A stretch of 64,000 bases of DNA from Yoonia sp. SS1-5 (GCF_038443705.2 NZ_CP151767.2:1984001-2048000), one strand, 5' to 3'. Positions 34,084 to 43,176 are shown, counted from the first letter of the stretch. The notes: generated from the sequence alone by a model not told the origin. Numbers and translations are program-made.

Positions 34084-35529
34084 TTACTCTGGATCATGGG
34101 CGTAGATCAAACGCTCTGCGCAGGGGGCGACGCGCAGAATATTTGTCGAGCCGGGGGTGTTGAACGGAACCCCTGCAGTCACGACAACCATATCCTTTTC
34201 CGTCACCAGACCCTGGGCATGCGCAGCGCGCACCGCAGCGATAACGGCGTCCTTAAAGCGGTTCACCTCACCGGTCACGACACAGTTGGTCCCCCATGAC
34301 AGGCACAGACGGCGGGCCGTCTCGATATAGTTGGTCAGGGCGATGATCGGAACCCGCGGGCGTTCGCGCGAGACCAGCAAAGCGGTTGTCCCTGACTGGG
34401 AGAAACAGCAAATAGCCTTAACGTCGGTGGTCTCGGCGATTTCGCGTGCGGCGGAGACGATACCGTCGGCAACGGTCTTGCCCTCGGCCTTGCGCGAGGC
34501 CTCGATAATGTCGGTATAGGTCGGATCGGATTCGACCTCCCACGCGACGTTGTTCATCGTCGTCACCGCCTCGATCGGATAGGAGCCTGCGGCAGATTCG
34601 GCCGACAGCATGATCGCATCTGCGCCTTCATAGATGGCGGTCGCCACGTCAGAGACTTCGGCACGGGTCGGCATCGGGGAATCAATCATTGATTCCAGCA
34701 TCTGGGTTGCCACGATCACCGGTTTGGCAGCCGCGCGGCACTTGCGGACCAACTGTTTCTGGATCGGCGGGACGTTCTGCACAGGCAGTTCGACGCCCAG
34801 ATCACCCCTTGCCACCATGATCCCGTCGCTGACGTCCAGAATTTCATCAAAGGACTTCACCGCATTGGGCTTTTCGATCTTGGACAGGATCGCAGCACGG
34901 CCATTGGCCAGTTTGCGGGCCTCTTCCACGTCGGCAGGACGCTGGACAAATGACAGGGCCAGCCAATCAACACCCAGATCACAGACAAATTCCAGATCCT
35001 TGCGATCCTTGGGTGACAAGGCCGCCACGGGCAATGTCACGTCAGGCACGTTCACGCCCTTGCGGTTGGAAATCGTACCACCCACGATCACTTCACAATC
35101 CGCGAAATCCGCGCCGCAATCCTTGACCTTCAGTTTGATCTTGCCGTCATTGACCAGCAAATGCGCGCCCGGCTCCAGCGCGTCAAAAATTTCTTTGTGG
35201 GGCAGTTTGACCCGGTTCACGTCACCGTCGGCATCATCCAGATCAAGGCGGAAGGACGCACCTTCGACCAGTTCTTCCTCACCATTGGCAAAAACGCCAA
35301 CGCGCAGCTTTGGGCCCTGCAGGTCGGCAAGGATGGAAATCGGGCTATCAAGATCCTTTTCGACCTGCCGGATAATGGCGTGCCTGGCCTTGATCTCGGA
35401 ATGGTCACCATGGGACATGTTCAACCGAAACACGTCGGCGCCAGCCTCGTGCAGGGCGCGTATCATCTCGTAATCGTTTGATGCAGGGCCAAGGGTTGCG
35501 ACGATCTTTACGTTACGGTGGCGTCTCAT
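34084..35529 (-). CDS. pyk: Pyruvate kinase
   Basis: 481 residues, full length. It transfers phosphate from phosphoenolpyruvate to ADP at the end of glycolysis. Visible: KIVATLGPASNDYEMIRALHEAGADVFRLNMSHG compressed at the N-terminus, the active-site SKIEKPNA with its Lys, the MVARGDLGVELP metal-binding motif near 240, the TRAEVSDVATAIYEGADAIMLSAE stretch and the C-terminal allosteric domain ending LIYAHDPE. Divergent from the N-formylglutamate amidohydrolase gene. Confidence 0.97.
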   Translation of the reverse strand: MRRHRNVKIVATLGPASNDYEMIRALHEAGADVFRLNMSHGDHSEIKARHAIIRQVEKDLDSPISILADLQGPKLRVGVFANGEEELVEGASFRLDLDDADGDVNRVKLPHKEIFDALEPGAHLLVNDGKIKLKVKDCGADFADCEVIVGGTISNRKGVNVPDVTLPVAALSPKDRKDLEFVCDLGVDWLALSFVQRPADVEEARKLANGRAAILSKIEKPNAVKSFDEILDVSDGIMVARGDLGVELPVQNVPPIQKQLVRKCRAAAKPVIVATQMLESMIDSPMPTRAEVSDVATAIYEGADAIMLSAESAAGSYPIEAVTTMNNVAWEVESDPTYTDIIEASRKAEGKTVADGIVSAAREIAETTDVKAICCFSQSGTTALLVSRERPRVPIIALTNYIETARRLCLSWGTNCVVTGEVNRFKDAVIAAVRAAHAQGLVTEKDMVVVTAGVPFNTPGSTNILRVAPCAERLIYAHDPE

Positions 35530-35634
35530 CGGTCAGGTCCTTCGTATGGGTGACAATCCGTTAGCGGTAACGGCATAATTGGCGTCCTTATTGCGCAATT
35601 CCCTTCTGACGACAACTGGCCTAAACGGGCTGAC

Positions 35635-36378
35635 ATGCAATTGTCACATCCCGCATATGAAATCATCGGACAGGACCGGCCCGGGCGCTGGATCATTAGC
35701 TGCGATCACGCCTCGAACCATGTACCGGATTGGGTGAGTGGCGGCGATCTTGGCCTGCCCGCAGAGGATATGCAGCGACATATCGCCTATGATATCGGGG
35801 CCGCTGCCGTGGCCACCGGGCTGGCCGCGGCGCTGGACAGTCCGGCCCTTCTCAGCCGGTTCTCGCGGCTGGTCATCGACCCCAATCGAGGCGAACGTGA
35901 TCCAACCCTGCTGATGCAGCTTAATGATGGCAGCATCATTCCGGGCAACCGATTTGCGGATGCGTCTGAAAAGGCGCGCCGTCTCGAAAAGCTCTACCAC
36001 CCGTATCACGCCGCCTATGCGGCACTTGCGCAGACCCGCGACCGGCCGGTGATTTGCGCCATCCACAGCTTTACCCGCCAATATAAAGGTCGCGCACCCC
36101 GCCCTTGGGAGGTTGGCGTGCTTTACGGACCTGACCCAAGACTGGCCAAGCCGTTTTTGCAGGCCTGCATTGCGCAGGGCTGGTGTGTGGGTGACAATCA
36201 GCCGTATCAGGGCCACTTTCCCGATGATGCAGTTGATAAACACGCATTGCAGAAAGGCCGCCCCAACCTGTTGATCGAGATCCGCCAGGATTTGATCCAG
36301 GATCAGACCGGTCAAGCCCTTTGGGTCAACCGATTGGCCCCTATATTAACCGCAGTTCTGGCCGAAACCGGCCTTTAG
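35635..36378 (+). CDS. N-formylglutamate amidohydrolase family protein
   Basis: 247 residues. Family motifs: IISCDHASNHVPDW near 20, YDIGAAAVATGLA near 50, RLVIDPNRGERD near 80, IHSFTRQYKG near 145 and NLLIEIRQDLI near 212. The enzyme removes formate from N-formyl-L-glutamate, last step of one histidine-degradation route, but no hut genes are nearby and many homologues in this lineage have unproven substrates. The DUF1244 gene follows 10 bases later and is likely co-transcribed. Confidence 0.88.
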   Translation: MQLSHPAYEIIGQDRPGRWIISCDHASNHVPDWVSGGDLGLPAEDMQRHIAYDIGAAAVATGLAAALDSPALLSRFSRLVIDPNRGERDPTLLMQLNDGSIIPGNRFADASEKARRLEKLYHPYHAAYAALAQTRDRPVICAIHSFTRQYKGRAPRPWEVGVLYGPDPRLAKPFLQACIAQGWCVGDNQPYQGHFPDDAVDKHALQKGRPNLLIEIRQDLIQDQTGQALWVNRLAPILTAVLAETGL

Positions 36379-36388
36379 GAGTGACAGC

Positions 36389-36682
36389 ATGGATGACCAA
36401 ACTCGGATCGAACTGGAAGCAGCCGCCTTTCGCCGGTTGCAGCAGCACCTGATGCAAGACCGGCCCGACGCGCAGAATATCGACATGATGAACCTCGCAG
36501 GGTTCTGCCGGAATTGCCTTAGCCGCTGGTATCAAGAAGCCGCGAATGAGCGCGGAATCCCAATGACCAAGGATGAAGGGCGCGAGGCCTTTTACGGCAT
36601 GCCATTCGCCGAATGGAAAGCAAAGCATCAGACCGATGCCAGCCCAGAGGCCCAGAAAGCGTTCAAAGCCTCACATAGTTAG
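36389..36682 (+). CDS. DUF1244 family protein
   Basis: 97 residues, all-alpha. The core (QNIDMMNLAGFCRNCLSRWYQEAA, MTKDEGREAFYGMPFAEWKAKHQ) is the DUF1244 signature, with two cysteines in a C-x-x-C-like FCRNC. Function unknown; the family is widespread in alpha- and gammaproteobacteria. AGGAG lies in front of ATG 36389. Convergent with the CoA-transferase gene with two bases between stops. Confidence 0.9.
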   Translation: MDDQTRIELEAAAFRRLQQHLMQDRPDAQNIDMMNLAGFCRNCLSRWYQEAANERGIPMTKDEGREAFYGMPFAEWKAKHQTDASPEAQKAFKASHS

Positions 36683-36684
36683 GG

Positions 36685-37926
36685 TCAGGCGGCGTTACGG
36701 GCTGTACCATAAAGCGGGCTTTGCACGACGCCGCCGTCAAACAACTGCGCGATTTCCGTGTCAGTCAGACCAACGACGTCACCCAGGACCTCCTCAGTAT
36801 GTGCCCCAAGGGCGGGGGGCGCCACTGGCGCCTGTCGGGGATGGGCCGAGAATTCCAGCGGCGATCCCGGTACCGGGAAACGGCCCATATCCGGCACATC
36901 AAGCGTGGAGAACATCGGATTGTCATCGGTCAGGTCGGGGTCTTCGGCCAGGGCTGTCTCAAAATCGCGGAAAACCGACCATGTCAGCCCTGCCCCCTCG
37001 AAGGCCGCGGCAAAGTCACTGACAGCCCGTTTCGCAAAATAGGGGCGCAGCACGTCGGTGATGTCATGCCGGAACCGGTAGCGGGTCCCCTCGTCGGCCA
37101 GATCAATCCCGTGGCGGCTTTCGATTTGTGCCATCGCGGCTTGGGTTCCGGTCACCTTGACCAGACCATCCCACTGGCGCCGTGTCAGACCAATGACCAT
37201 GACCCGCTGTCCATCCGCACAGATAAAATCCTGGCCATAGGCGCCATAAAGCGCATTGCCACACTTTTCCCGCTTCGCACCACCGGTCAACGTATCACCG
37301 ATAATACCCAGATGACCAAGCATCGCGGCGGCCACATCTTTCAGCGCGAACTCTACATTTTGCCCGGCACCGTGGCGCAGGCGGTGCCGTTCGGCGGCCA
37401 ACAGGCCGGACACCATCATATTCCCGGCAATGCAGTCCCATGCAGGCAGCGCGTGCGCGACCGGTTCCGCGGACCCTTCCGGCCCCGTAATTGCAGGAAA
37501 GCCCAACGCGGGGTTGACCGTGTAGTCGACCGCCGGCCGGCCATGCCGGTCGCCTTTGAGGGTCAGCATGATCAGGTCACTGCGATATTTGGTAAGGGTT
37601 TCGTAATCCATCCAGCCGCGCACCTTGAGGTTGGTCAGGAACATCCCCGCATCCTTGCCTGGGGCGGTAATGATCTGCGTGATCAACTCTTTGCCGCGCG
37701 GGTCGCGCATATCAACGGCGACAGATTTCTTGCCCTTGTTCATCTCCGCCCAGAAATGACTAAGCCCGTTTTTCGCAACCGGCCACCGCCTGGCATCCAG
37801 CCCGCCACCAATGCGATCAAAGCGGATCACCTCGGCCCCCATCTGCGCAAGCGTCATGCCCGCCAGCGGAACAGCCACAAATGCAGAGCCTTCGACAATG
37901 CGCATTCCAGTCAGTGCGTTATTCAT
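36685..37926 (-). CDS. CaiB/BaiF-family (class III) CoA-transferase
   Basis: 413 residues. GMRIVEGSAFVAVPLAGMTLAQMGAEVIRFDRIGGGLDARRW at the N-terminus and the NGLSHFWAEMNKGKKSVAVDMRDPRG stretch are typical of class III CoA-transferases, which move CoA between carboxylic acids through a catalytic Asp. The partner gene upstream encodes a FAS1-like dehydratase, and their one-base overlap (TGATG) indicates a shared pathway for a short branched or unsaturated dicarboxylic acid, resembling mesaconyl-CoA steps; this is inference. Confidence 0.9.
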   Translation of the reverse strand: MNNALTGMRIVEGSAFVAVPLAGMTLAQMGAEVIRFDRIGGGLDARRWPVAKNGLSHFWAEMNKGKKSVAVDMRDPRGKELITQIITAPGKDAGMFLTNLKVRGWMDYETLTKYRSDLIMLTLKGDRHGRPAVDYTVNPALGFPAITGPEGSAEPVAHALPAWDCIAGNMMVSGLLAAERHRLRHGAGQNVEFALKDVAAAMLGHLGIIGDTLTGGAKREKCGNALYGAYGQDFICADGQRVMVIGLTRRQWDGLVKVTGTQAAMAQIESRHGIDLADEGTRYRFRHDITDVLRPYFAKRAVSDFAAAFEGAGLTWSVFRDFETALAEDPDLTDDNPMFSTLDVPDMGRFPVPGSPLEFSAHPRQAPVAPPALGAHTEEVLGDVVGLTDTEIAQLFDGGVVQSPLYGTARNAA

Positions 37927-38762
37927 CAGCTTTCCTTCCAGGTTACGGTGGCCTGCATGCCCTGGTGGGCCTCAGGAATACCGGTACACACCGTCATGCC
38001 GGTGGCGGTCTCTTGTCCGAAGATATGCAAATCATCGGTGTGAAAGATCGGATGCACGCCCCGATAGGTGAATGTCGCGGGGCTGCGGCCCGCATGCGAC
38101 ATAGCGGCCTGCAGCATCAATGTGGCCTGCAGCGGCCCATGCACGACCAGCCCCGGATATTTTTCCACCTCACGCGCATAATCGAGATCATAGTGAATGC
38201 GATGACCATTGAAGGTTGCCGCCGAATACCGAAACAGGCGCAACGCGGACAACGGTGCTGCATGAACAAAGTCAGCAGATGCCGGGACCGGGCGCGGCGC
38301 GGGGGGCGAAAACCGATCCGGAATTTCCAGATAGACGATGTTATGGTCCTCGCTCAGGCATAGCTGACTGTCTTGATGGATCTCGTGATGCACGGTGACA
38401 AAAACCATCGTGTCGGATTTTTCGACCACATCCCTGATTGTCGATGTCTGCCGCAGCGCTGTACCAATATGGAGCGGCGCATGAAAATCCACGCGGCCCC
38501 CGGCCCACATCCGGCGCGGCAACGCAACGGGTGGCAGAAAGTCACCGCGATGCGGATGGCCGTCATCTGCAATCTGCGACATCGGCAATTTCTGTGTGAA
38601 GGCGGCCCAATGCCAAAGTGGCGGCACCACGTCGCCGGTCCGGGGGGAAGGCAGCTCATCATCCCGCAAGGTCGTATGCAGCATGGCGGCGATATCATCG
38701 CCCAACCGGCCATCATGTGACTGCTGCTTGCCGATCCAACGGGTGATGTCGGTCTTGAGCAT
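37926..38762 (-). CDS. FAS1-like / MaoC-type dehydratase (mesaconyl-C4-CoA-hydratase-like)
   Basis: 278 residues from ATG 38762, with GGGAGGAG upstream; the frame opens at 38825. Double hot-dog protein: the N-terminal half carries RRMWAGGRVDFHAPLHIGTAL, the C-terminal half FRYSAATFNGHRIHYDLDYAREVEKYPGLVVHGPL, the hydratase segment with the catalytic Asp/His region. Such proteins hydrate or dehydrate enoyl-CoA intermediates (HTD2, mesaconyl-C4-CoA hydratase). Coupled to the CoA-transferase gene. A 16-bp AT-rich inverted repeat lies at 38818-38833 upstream. Confidence 0.87.
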   Translation of the reverse strand: MLKTDITRWIGKQQSHDGRLGDDIAAMLHTTLRDDELPSPRTGDVVPPLWHWAAFTQKLPMSQIADDGHPHRGDFLPPVALPRRMWAGGRVDFHAPLHIGTALRQTSTIRDVVEKSDTMVFVTVHHEIHQDSQLCLSEDHNIVYLEIPDRFSPPAPRPVPASADFVHAAPLSALRLFRYSAATFNGHRIHYDLDYAREVEKYPGLVVHGPLQATLMLQAAMSHAGRSPATFTYRGVHPIFHTDDLHIFGQETATGMTVCTGIPEAHQGMQATVTWKES

Positions 38763-39335
38763 TTCTCCTCCCAAAAGAAAGTCTCCACTGCCGACATACA
38801 TGACCCCAACATCATAAAAAATCAAATGATTTTAATATGTTACGTGAATACAACGGTATACAAATCTGATAGAGCGCCACCGCGAATGACATATTCTGAC
38901 GCAATTTTAAGGTGTTGCACCGACGCTGCATTTGCAGCAATTCGGAATAATTCATCTGATCCTGATCGCATTGTTGCGCGTTCACGGACAACCGCCGCAT
39001 CTGGCCTCGGAAAGCGCATTGACGGATTCGTTCGACGACTCGCACGCTGCCGGGCGCCTCACCAGCACCTGTAGAGCGGACGGGCCAGGGCAGGTTGAAC
39101 GGACACCGCTCAATTCGTGAGAAATCCGGACAGACGTCCCGTGCCTCGACAGGTCGGTAACTCTTACGCAGAACGGCCTTCGCGGGGCGGATTTCAAGGC
39201 GTTACGACCATGTGCAGGCGGTTGCACGCGGAACTTCGGCAGACGGTTGGGATATGTCCGGTTTGAGCGCAGGGCGGCCGACCCGAACCCAATTAGTCGC
39301 AGCGCACATAGTTGCCAAACGCGGCGAGTGAAGGA
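38763..39335. other. Gene-poor stretch at the left edge of the accessory island
   Basis: No convincing gene in either strand. The first 100 bases hold the AT-rich promoter region of the dehydratase gene with the inverted repeat AAAATCA-AA-TGATTTT (38818-38833). The remainder has open frames of 60-80 codons with no recognisable protein sequence, likely decayed or non-coding DNA. Confidence 0.5.
38818..38833. promoter_or_regulatory. AT-rich inverted repeat upstream of the dehydratase/CoA-transferase pair
   Basis: AAAATCA (38818-38824) and TGATTTT (38827-38833) around AA, 55 bases upstream of ATG 38762. Size suits a MarR- or TetR-type operator, but no such regulator gene is adjacent. Confidence 0.35.
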
Positions 39336-39929
39336 TCAAGCCCGATCCAAAATTTGCGTCGGCAGACCCGCCCTAAGAACCTTCGCAATTTGTCCGAAAG
39401 GTCGACGCGTTTTCAAGCATGTGTCGGTCAAATTGGCTGGGCGAGACGTGGGGCCAAAGCTCAACGCATCCATGACGGCCCAGCCACCATTTGACCATCC
39501 GAACAGAGCCACTTTTGAAGGGTCGATTGCAGGTTGTTCTTTGATGTAGGTCGTGGCCGCAACGACATCTGCCGCACGTTCAAACCCCCAAGGTCGCCCA
39601 CCTTCACAGACCGGCTCAATCTCCTCTACGCCCAGCATCCCACGGGGCGTGAAACTATCGACGATGACGGTTGCCCACCCTTCTGACGTCAACCACTCAG
39701 CCCAGTTTCGATGCTGCGTGTGTGGCCCGAGGCAACCTGGAACCAATATCGCCACAGGCACCAGATTTGCAGTGTCCGGGATCGTGACCTCAAAGCTGGG
39801 CACGACCAAAGAGCGGTGGTCTTCAAGCGTGAGTTTCGGCGTAAACCAACCTCCCAATACATACCCATAAACCAGCGTACAGGCAGCAGCGATTACGGCG
39901 GCCAAACCGCCTGTAAATTTCCATATCAT
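39336..39929 (-). pseudogene. Truncated alpha/beta hydrolase (dienelactone-hydrolase-like)
   Basis: 197 residues remain. An N-terminal signal anchor (about 8-27) precedes the first half of an alpha/beta hydrolase: PVAILVPGCLGPHTQHRNWAEWL (oxyanion region) and ALFGWSNGGWAVMDAL with the nucleophile Ser near 145. After about residue 165 the sequence turns basic and unlike the family, and the Asp and His of the triad are missing, so the 3' part seems to have been replaced by unrelated DNA. GAACGGAGAC in front of the ATG is still a fair ribosome binding site. It lies 24 bases after the LytTR gene. A short functional variant cannot be excluded. Confidence 0.6.
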
Positions 39930-39953
39930 TATTGTCTCCGTTCTTTCGCAGCC

Positions 39954-40823
39954 TTACGTTTCGTCGAGTGAATGCGCGGCTTTCTGCAGGTGTCGTGCCT
40001 CGAACCTGGCACTGACATCATGTTGATTGTTGCGGCTGACGGGCAAAAGATTTCCGCCTGGCAATATGCAACCCATCTTCGCGCCGTCTTTTTTGAGGCC
40101 CTGAACATGTTTGAGCGCGACCCAGTGCGATCGGTGGATGCGCATGCCGTCAACGCGTGCAACGGCCTCGATGGCCTTGCCGATAGGGAACAGGATCAAG
40201 CTATGCCCAACCGTTGTTTGGACATGCAGATAGTGTTGTTCCGCGCTGAGTGAGATGATGTCAAAGCCAAGGCTGCGTGGCACCTTGGTCCAGAACGCCC
40301 GTTCAATGTCCGATAGTTCGGCTGTGTCGCTTGGGTCTTCTTCGGGTACATCCTCAATGACCGCGACCGACAGCATCGACAGGCGGGTGATGTTGATCAG
40401 GCTCCAGACGCAAAAGATCGGAACGACAAGCGCTATGATCTCTTCCGCGATCACAAGACCGATCTGGAAATTCTCTGCCGCAATGTCGTTCACGGGCGAA
40501 AACAACCAATCCAGCGCCAGAGCAATGGGCGCACAGGCAATTGCCGTTGCCAGAGAGGTCAGCCCGACGAGTATGAAAGTGTTCAGATTTCGGGCCGCCA
40601 AGGCTTCGCTTATCACGTCCTGAAAGAACATCAGCAGCGGCAGCAAAAGGGAAACGTGCAAAAACCAAAACGCGATGCGTTCAAACGCGCCAAGTTCGGC
40701 TGTCAGGACAGGGTCAAAGCTAAGGATCAGGATCGTCAGCACGGGGGACCAAACAGCCAGAAACAGAACCGGATTGTGCCAGGTCTCTTTATCGAGGCGA
40801 TTGAGAAAGCGCTGAAATGTCAT
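39954..40823 (-). CDS. Membrane-anchored LytTR-family DNA-binding regulator
   Basis: 289 residues. Four to five membrane helices fill about 18-150 (FLAVWSPVLTILILSF, FWFLHVSLLLPLLMFF, TFILVGLTSLATAIACAPIALAL, LVIAEEIIALVVPIFCVWSLI); the C-terminal LytTR domain spans about 185-285, with DIISLSAEQHYLHVQTTVGHSLILFPIGKAIEAV and GMRIHRSHWVAL, the RSH-W-V signature of this fold. Known LytTR proteins bind paired 9-bp direct repeats. Two such repeat pairs lie upstream of the neighbouring hydrolase and propeller genes, so this protein is their likely regulator. Signal and effector unknown; there is no receiver domain. Confidence 0.88.
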   Translation of the reverse strand: MTFQRFLNRLDKETWHNPVLFLAVWSPVLTILILSFDPVLTAELGAFERIAFWFLHVSLLLPLLMFFQDVISEALAARNLNTFILVGLTSLATAIACAPIALALDWLFSPVNDIAAENFQIGLVIAEEIIALVVPIFCVWSLINITRLSMLSVAVIEDVPEEDPSDTAELSDIERAFWTKVPRSLGFDIISLSAEQHYLHVQTTVGHSLILFPIGKAIEAVARVDGMRIHRSHWVALKHVQGLKKDGAKMGCILPGGNLLPVSRNNQHDVSARFEARHLQKAAHSLDET

Positions 40824-40848
40824 CGCTATGTTCTTTCCGATTATGCGA

Positions 40849-40872
40849 TGGCAGCCCCGTCAGAGGCTGCCA
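40849..40872 (-). terminator. Hairpin between the hydrolase and LytTR genes
   Basis: An 8-bp stem, TGGCAGCC with GGCTGCCA, around an 8-base loop, 9 bases after the hydrolase stop. No T-run follows, so it may attenuate rather than terminate. Confidence 0.4.
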
Positions 40873-40881
40873 GAAACGAAA

Positions 40882-42111
40882 TTACCCTTGCACAACTGCA
40901 AGCTTGTCTTCCAGCCAATCGGCGATCTGGGGCATCACCTCAAAGCGGTCTTGCGGGCAGTGGTCGCCTTCACCGTTCCAGATGATCTGACCATCTGTTG
41001 TGGAACCGGTCGCAAGTTCCATGTCAAATTCGGGGGCAACGTAATCCCCGCGGGCGTTGACCGACAGGATCGGCACGTCAGTTGTTGCCTCACCCGGTGT
41101 CACGATACCCTGATCAATCAGGGAAAAACCGCGCATGTGGGCCAGGAACGCGTCGGGTGCCACGCTGCCGTCGATTTCCGTCCGATCATAAAGCGCCAGG
41201 CGATACATCAGTCCGACATTTTCCAATTGATCAGCAGGCAGTTGGAAGGCCGCATGCAACGGACCACAGAAATTCACTGCGGCAGCAATCAGATCAGGCC
41301 GGGTGTGGGCCAGTTTGACCACAGCGTTGCCGCCGAAACTGACGCCCAGAACGGCGATGCGATTTGCATCAAACGCATCTGTTGCGCCCAGCGTTTCGGC
41401 AAACGAAACCGGAATCTGATCGTAGTCAGGCGTCAGCTGAAATTCTGCGTTCGTCCCGGTGCCTGCGATATCATACATCAGGAAGGCCATGCCCCGATCT
41501 GCAACCATTTCGGCGAAGGTAAAGAACTCGCCCTGGTTCACATCAATACCGTTGGACGCGATGACCAGCGGCCAGCCACCAGCAGGCGTTTGACCCGGCG
41601 GCGTCAGCAGATGTCCATCGGCCATGCCGTCCATGAAGGGCGCCGTGACGCGCGCGACGTCATAGCCACGCAGCTTATAGGCGCGGTGCAGCGTATCAAG
41701 GCTGGCCTCGAAAGCCGCACTTTCCTGCGGGCTTGGATCAATCAGCGGGTACTTGGCCAAGGTGTAGTTCGCCGACGCCCGCATGTAGAGTTCGGCTGCA
41801 GCACCCGTCAGACCCAACGCCTCTTGTTCCTCGGCCATGGCCACGAAACCGTCGCCGATCTGGTTGAATTCCTCCAGCCAGATGGTTGCACCCTCGCCGT
41901 CTGCCAGATCAGAATATTCAGCATCAGGAGACGCAGCGCGCACGCGGGCCAGTACTTCGTTTGTGGTGTTGGGGTCCGCGCCGTTCCAGACCCAGTGGTT
42001 CGGACGGATGTCCCGGAAAAAGCCTGTGCCCTCGGCAACCGAAACCGTCGGAACTGCTGTGGCCAGTAGCGTCCCGCAAAGCAGGCTGGTCGTGATCGTG
42101 GAAATTTTCAT
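40882..42111 (-). CDS. Exported alpha/beta hydrolase (FrsA/DUF1100-like)
   Basis: 409 residues from ATG 42111 with AGGAGAG upstream. A Sec signal peptide (about 1-26, ending SVAEG) is followed by a helical region (about 35-150) and an alpha/beta hydrolase: WPLVIASNGIDVNQGEFF, VLGVSFGGNAVVKLA with the nucleophile Ser near 268, VNARGDYVAP (Asp) and GEGDHCPQDRF (His). It is probably an envelope esterase; the substrate is unknown. A direct-repeat pair matching the LytTR consensus lies 80 bases upstream, and the LytTR gene is 58 bases downstream. Confidence 0.85.
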   Translation of the reverse strand: MKISTITTSLLCGTLLATAVPTVSVAEGTGFFRDIRPNHWVWNGADPNTTNEVLARVRAASPDAEYSDLADGEGATIWLEEFNQIGDGFVAMAEEQEALGLTGAAAELYMRASANYTLAKYPLIDPSPQESAAFEASLDTLHRAYKLRGYDVARVTAPFMDGMADGHLLTPPGQTPAGGWPLVIASNGIDVNQGEFFTFAEMVADRGMAFLMYDIAGTGTNAEFQLTPDYDQIPVSFAETLGATDAFDANRIAVLGVSFGGNAVVKLAHTRPDLIAAAVNFCGPLHAAFQLPADQLENVGLMYRLALYDRTEIDGSVAPDAFLAHMRGFSLIDQGIVTPGEATTDVPILSVNARGDYVAPEFDMELATGSTTDGQIIWNGEGDHCPQDRFEVMPQIADWLEDKLAVVQG

Positions 42112-42191
42112 TTGGTCTCTCCTAAGTTGGTGCGGGCACGCCGCGTTCTGTCGAGTGCCTAACAATCGAATTTCATGTGATCTGCTGTGTA

Positions 42192-42225
42192 TTCACGAAT
42201 GGTCAGGGTGGGTTCACGAACGGTC
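42192..42225 (-). promoter_or_regulatory. LytTR-type direct-repeat pair upstream of the hydrolase gene
   Basis: On the minus strand the nine-base sites read ACCGTTCGT (42224-42216) and ACCATTCGT (42203-42195), period exactly 21 bp. The first fits the published LytTR consensus [TA][AC][CA]GTTN[AG][TC] fully, the second misses one position. The distal site overlaps the stop codon of the propeller gene (42214-42216). Confidence 0.7.
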
Positions 42226-43176
42226 GGGCCGGCTCAGGGCAAAAACCTGCAGCCCTGGCGCGGGCTCTGTGTATTCGTGATCTACAGTGACAAAGGCCTC
42301 GCCTGCGCGGACGGCCAGCCCTGAAGGGTCTTTGATACCTTGCAGCGCCCACGCGTCCTCGATGACGCCCGAGGCTGGATCTATTGCAAGGATGTTGTGG
42401 TGGTAGCTGGTCAGCGCGTAGAGCGTTCCATCAGCATAGGACAAGCCCGTGATCGTATATTCCGAAAGAGTCCGGCCATCTTTGGTAGCCCCTTCGAGAA
42501 CCAGCTGTGTCTGAGACTGCGCAACAAGATCAACCGCGTTAAGGTTGCCCCCTTCGTCAGCATAAAACAGCGTGCGGCCCGTCGGATCGACGGCCATCGC
42601 CATGATGTCGCCGTCAGGTGAGAGAGCATCCGCGAAGGGTATCACATCACCTTCTTGCCAGGCTTCATCCAGATAGCTCCATTGCTTGATGTGCGAATGG
42701 CCGCCCGCGATGTAAATCGCGCCATCCGCCATCGTGACCGTCTCCGTATGGCCTTGACGGAGCAAAAGCGGCCCGGCTTGCACAACGGTGGCGTCCTGAA
42801 CGCCAGACAGGTCAGATGGCAATATAAACAGGTCCGCCTGATCAGTGACCAAGGCAAAACGCCCACTGGCCGCGTCCCAACTGATCCCTGAGGGCTGCAA
42901 GACCTTTGACGGCAATGGCAAAACCGTGGCTGCGACGGTCCGAGGCGTCGCCGCAAGCGGGGCATCCGCACGCTCATGTGGGCGGGTTTCGGTGTATTCC
43001 CCGATCCCAAAGGTGGAAAATACAAGATGTACACCACTGCGCGTGTCCGCCAGCGCATAGAGGCCGGTCCCAAGTGCAAATGCCATTGGGACACCAATGA
43101 GCCATTTGCGGTGCGGGTGCTGAGAGTTGGAAAGGTTGGCGCTTGATCTCGGCGATGTGGTAGCGGTCAGTTTCAT
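42214..43176 (-). CDS. Exported or anchored beta-propeller protein (SMP-30/SdiA-regulated-like)
   Basis: 320 residues from ATG 43176 with AAAGGGAAG upstream. A basic N-terminus and one hydrophobic segment (about 26-43) form a signal anchor. The rest is built of repeated four-strand blades (GISWDAASGRFALVTDQADLFILPSDL, GDIMAMAVDPTGRTLFYADEGGNLNAVDL, GLSYADGTLYALTSYHHNILAIDPASG), as in SMP-30-like and SdiA-regulated propellers. No catalytic residue can be named. A LytTR-type repeat pair lies 102 bases upstream. Probably acts with the adjacent exported hydrolase. Confidence 0.78.
   Translation of the reverse strand: MKLTATTSPRSSANLSNSQHPHRKWLIGVPMAFALGTGLYALADTRSGVHLVFSTFGIGEYTETRPHERADAPLAATPRTVAATVLPLPSKVLQPSGISWDAASGRFALVTDQADLFILPSDLSGVQDATVVQAGPLLLRQGHTETVTMADGAIYIAGGHSHIKQWSYLDEAWQEGDVIPFADALSPDGDIMAMAVDPTGRTLFYADEGGNLNAVDLVAQSQTQLVLEGATKDGRTLSEYTITGLSYADGTLYALTSYHHNILAIDPASGVIEDAWALQGIKDPSGLAVRAGEAFVTVDHEYTEPAPGLQVFALSRPDRS

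Noticed and set aside
33058..34299. 413-codon open frame on the plus strand across rpmI, rplT and the small membrane protein gene
   Set aside because: It is antisense to ribosomal protein genes and its translation has no protein-family features; long antisense frames are common in GC-rich genomes.
36721..38043. 440-codon open frame on the plus strand
   Set aside because: It lies wholly antisense to the CoA-transferase gene and reads as a Arg/Gly/His-rich shadow.
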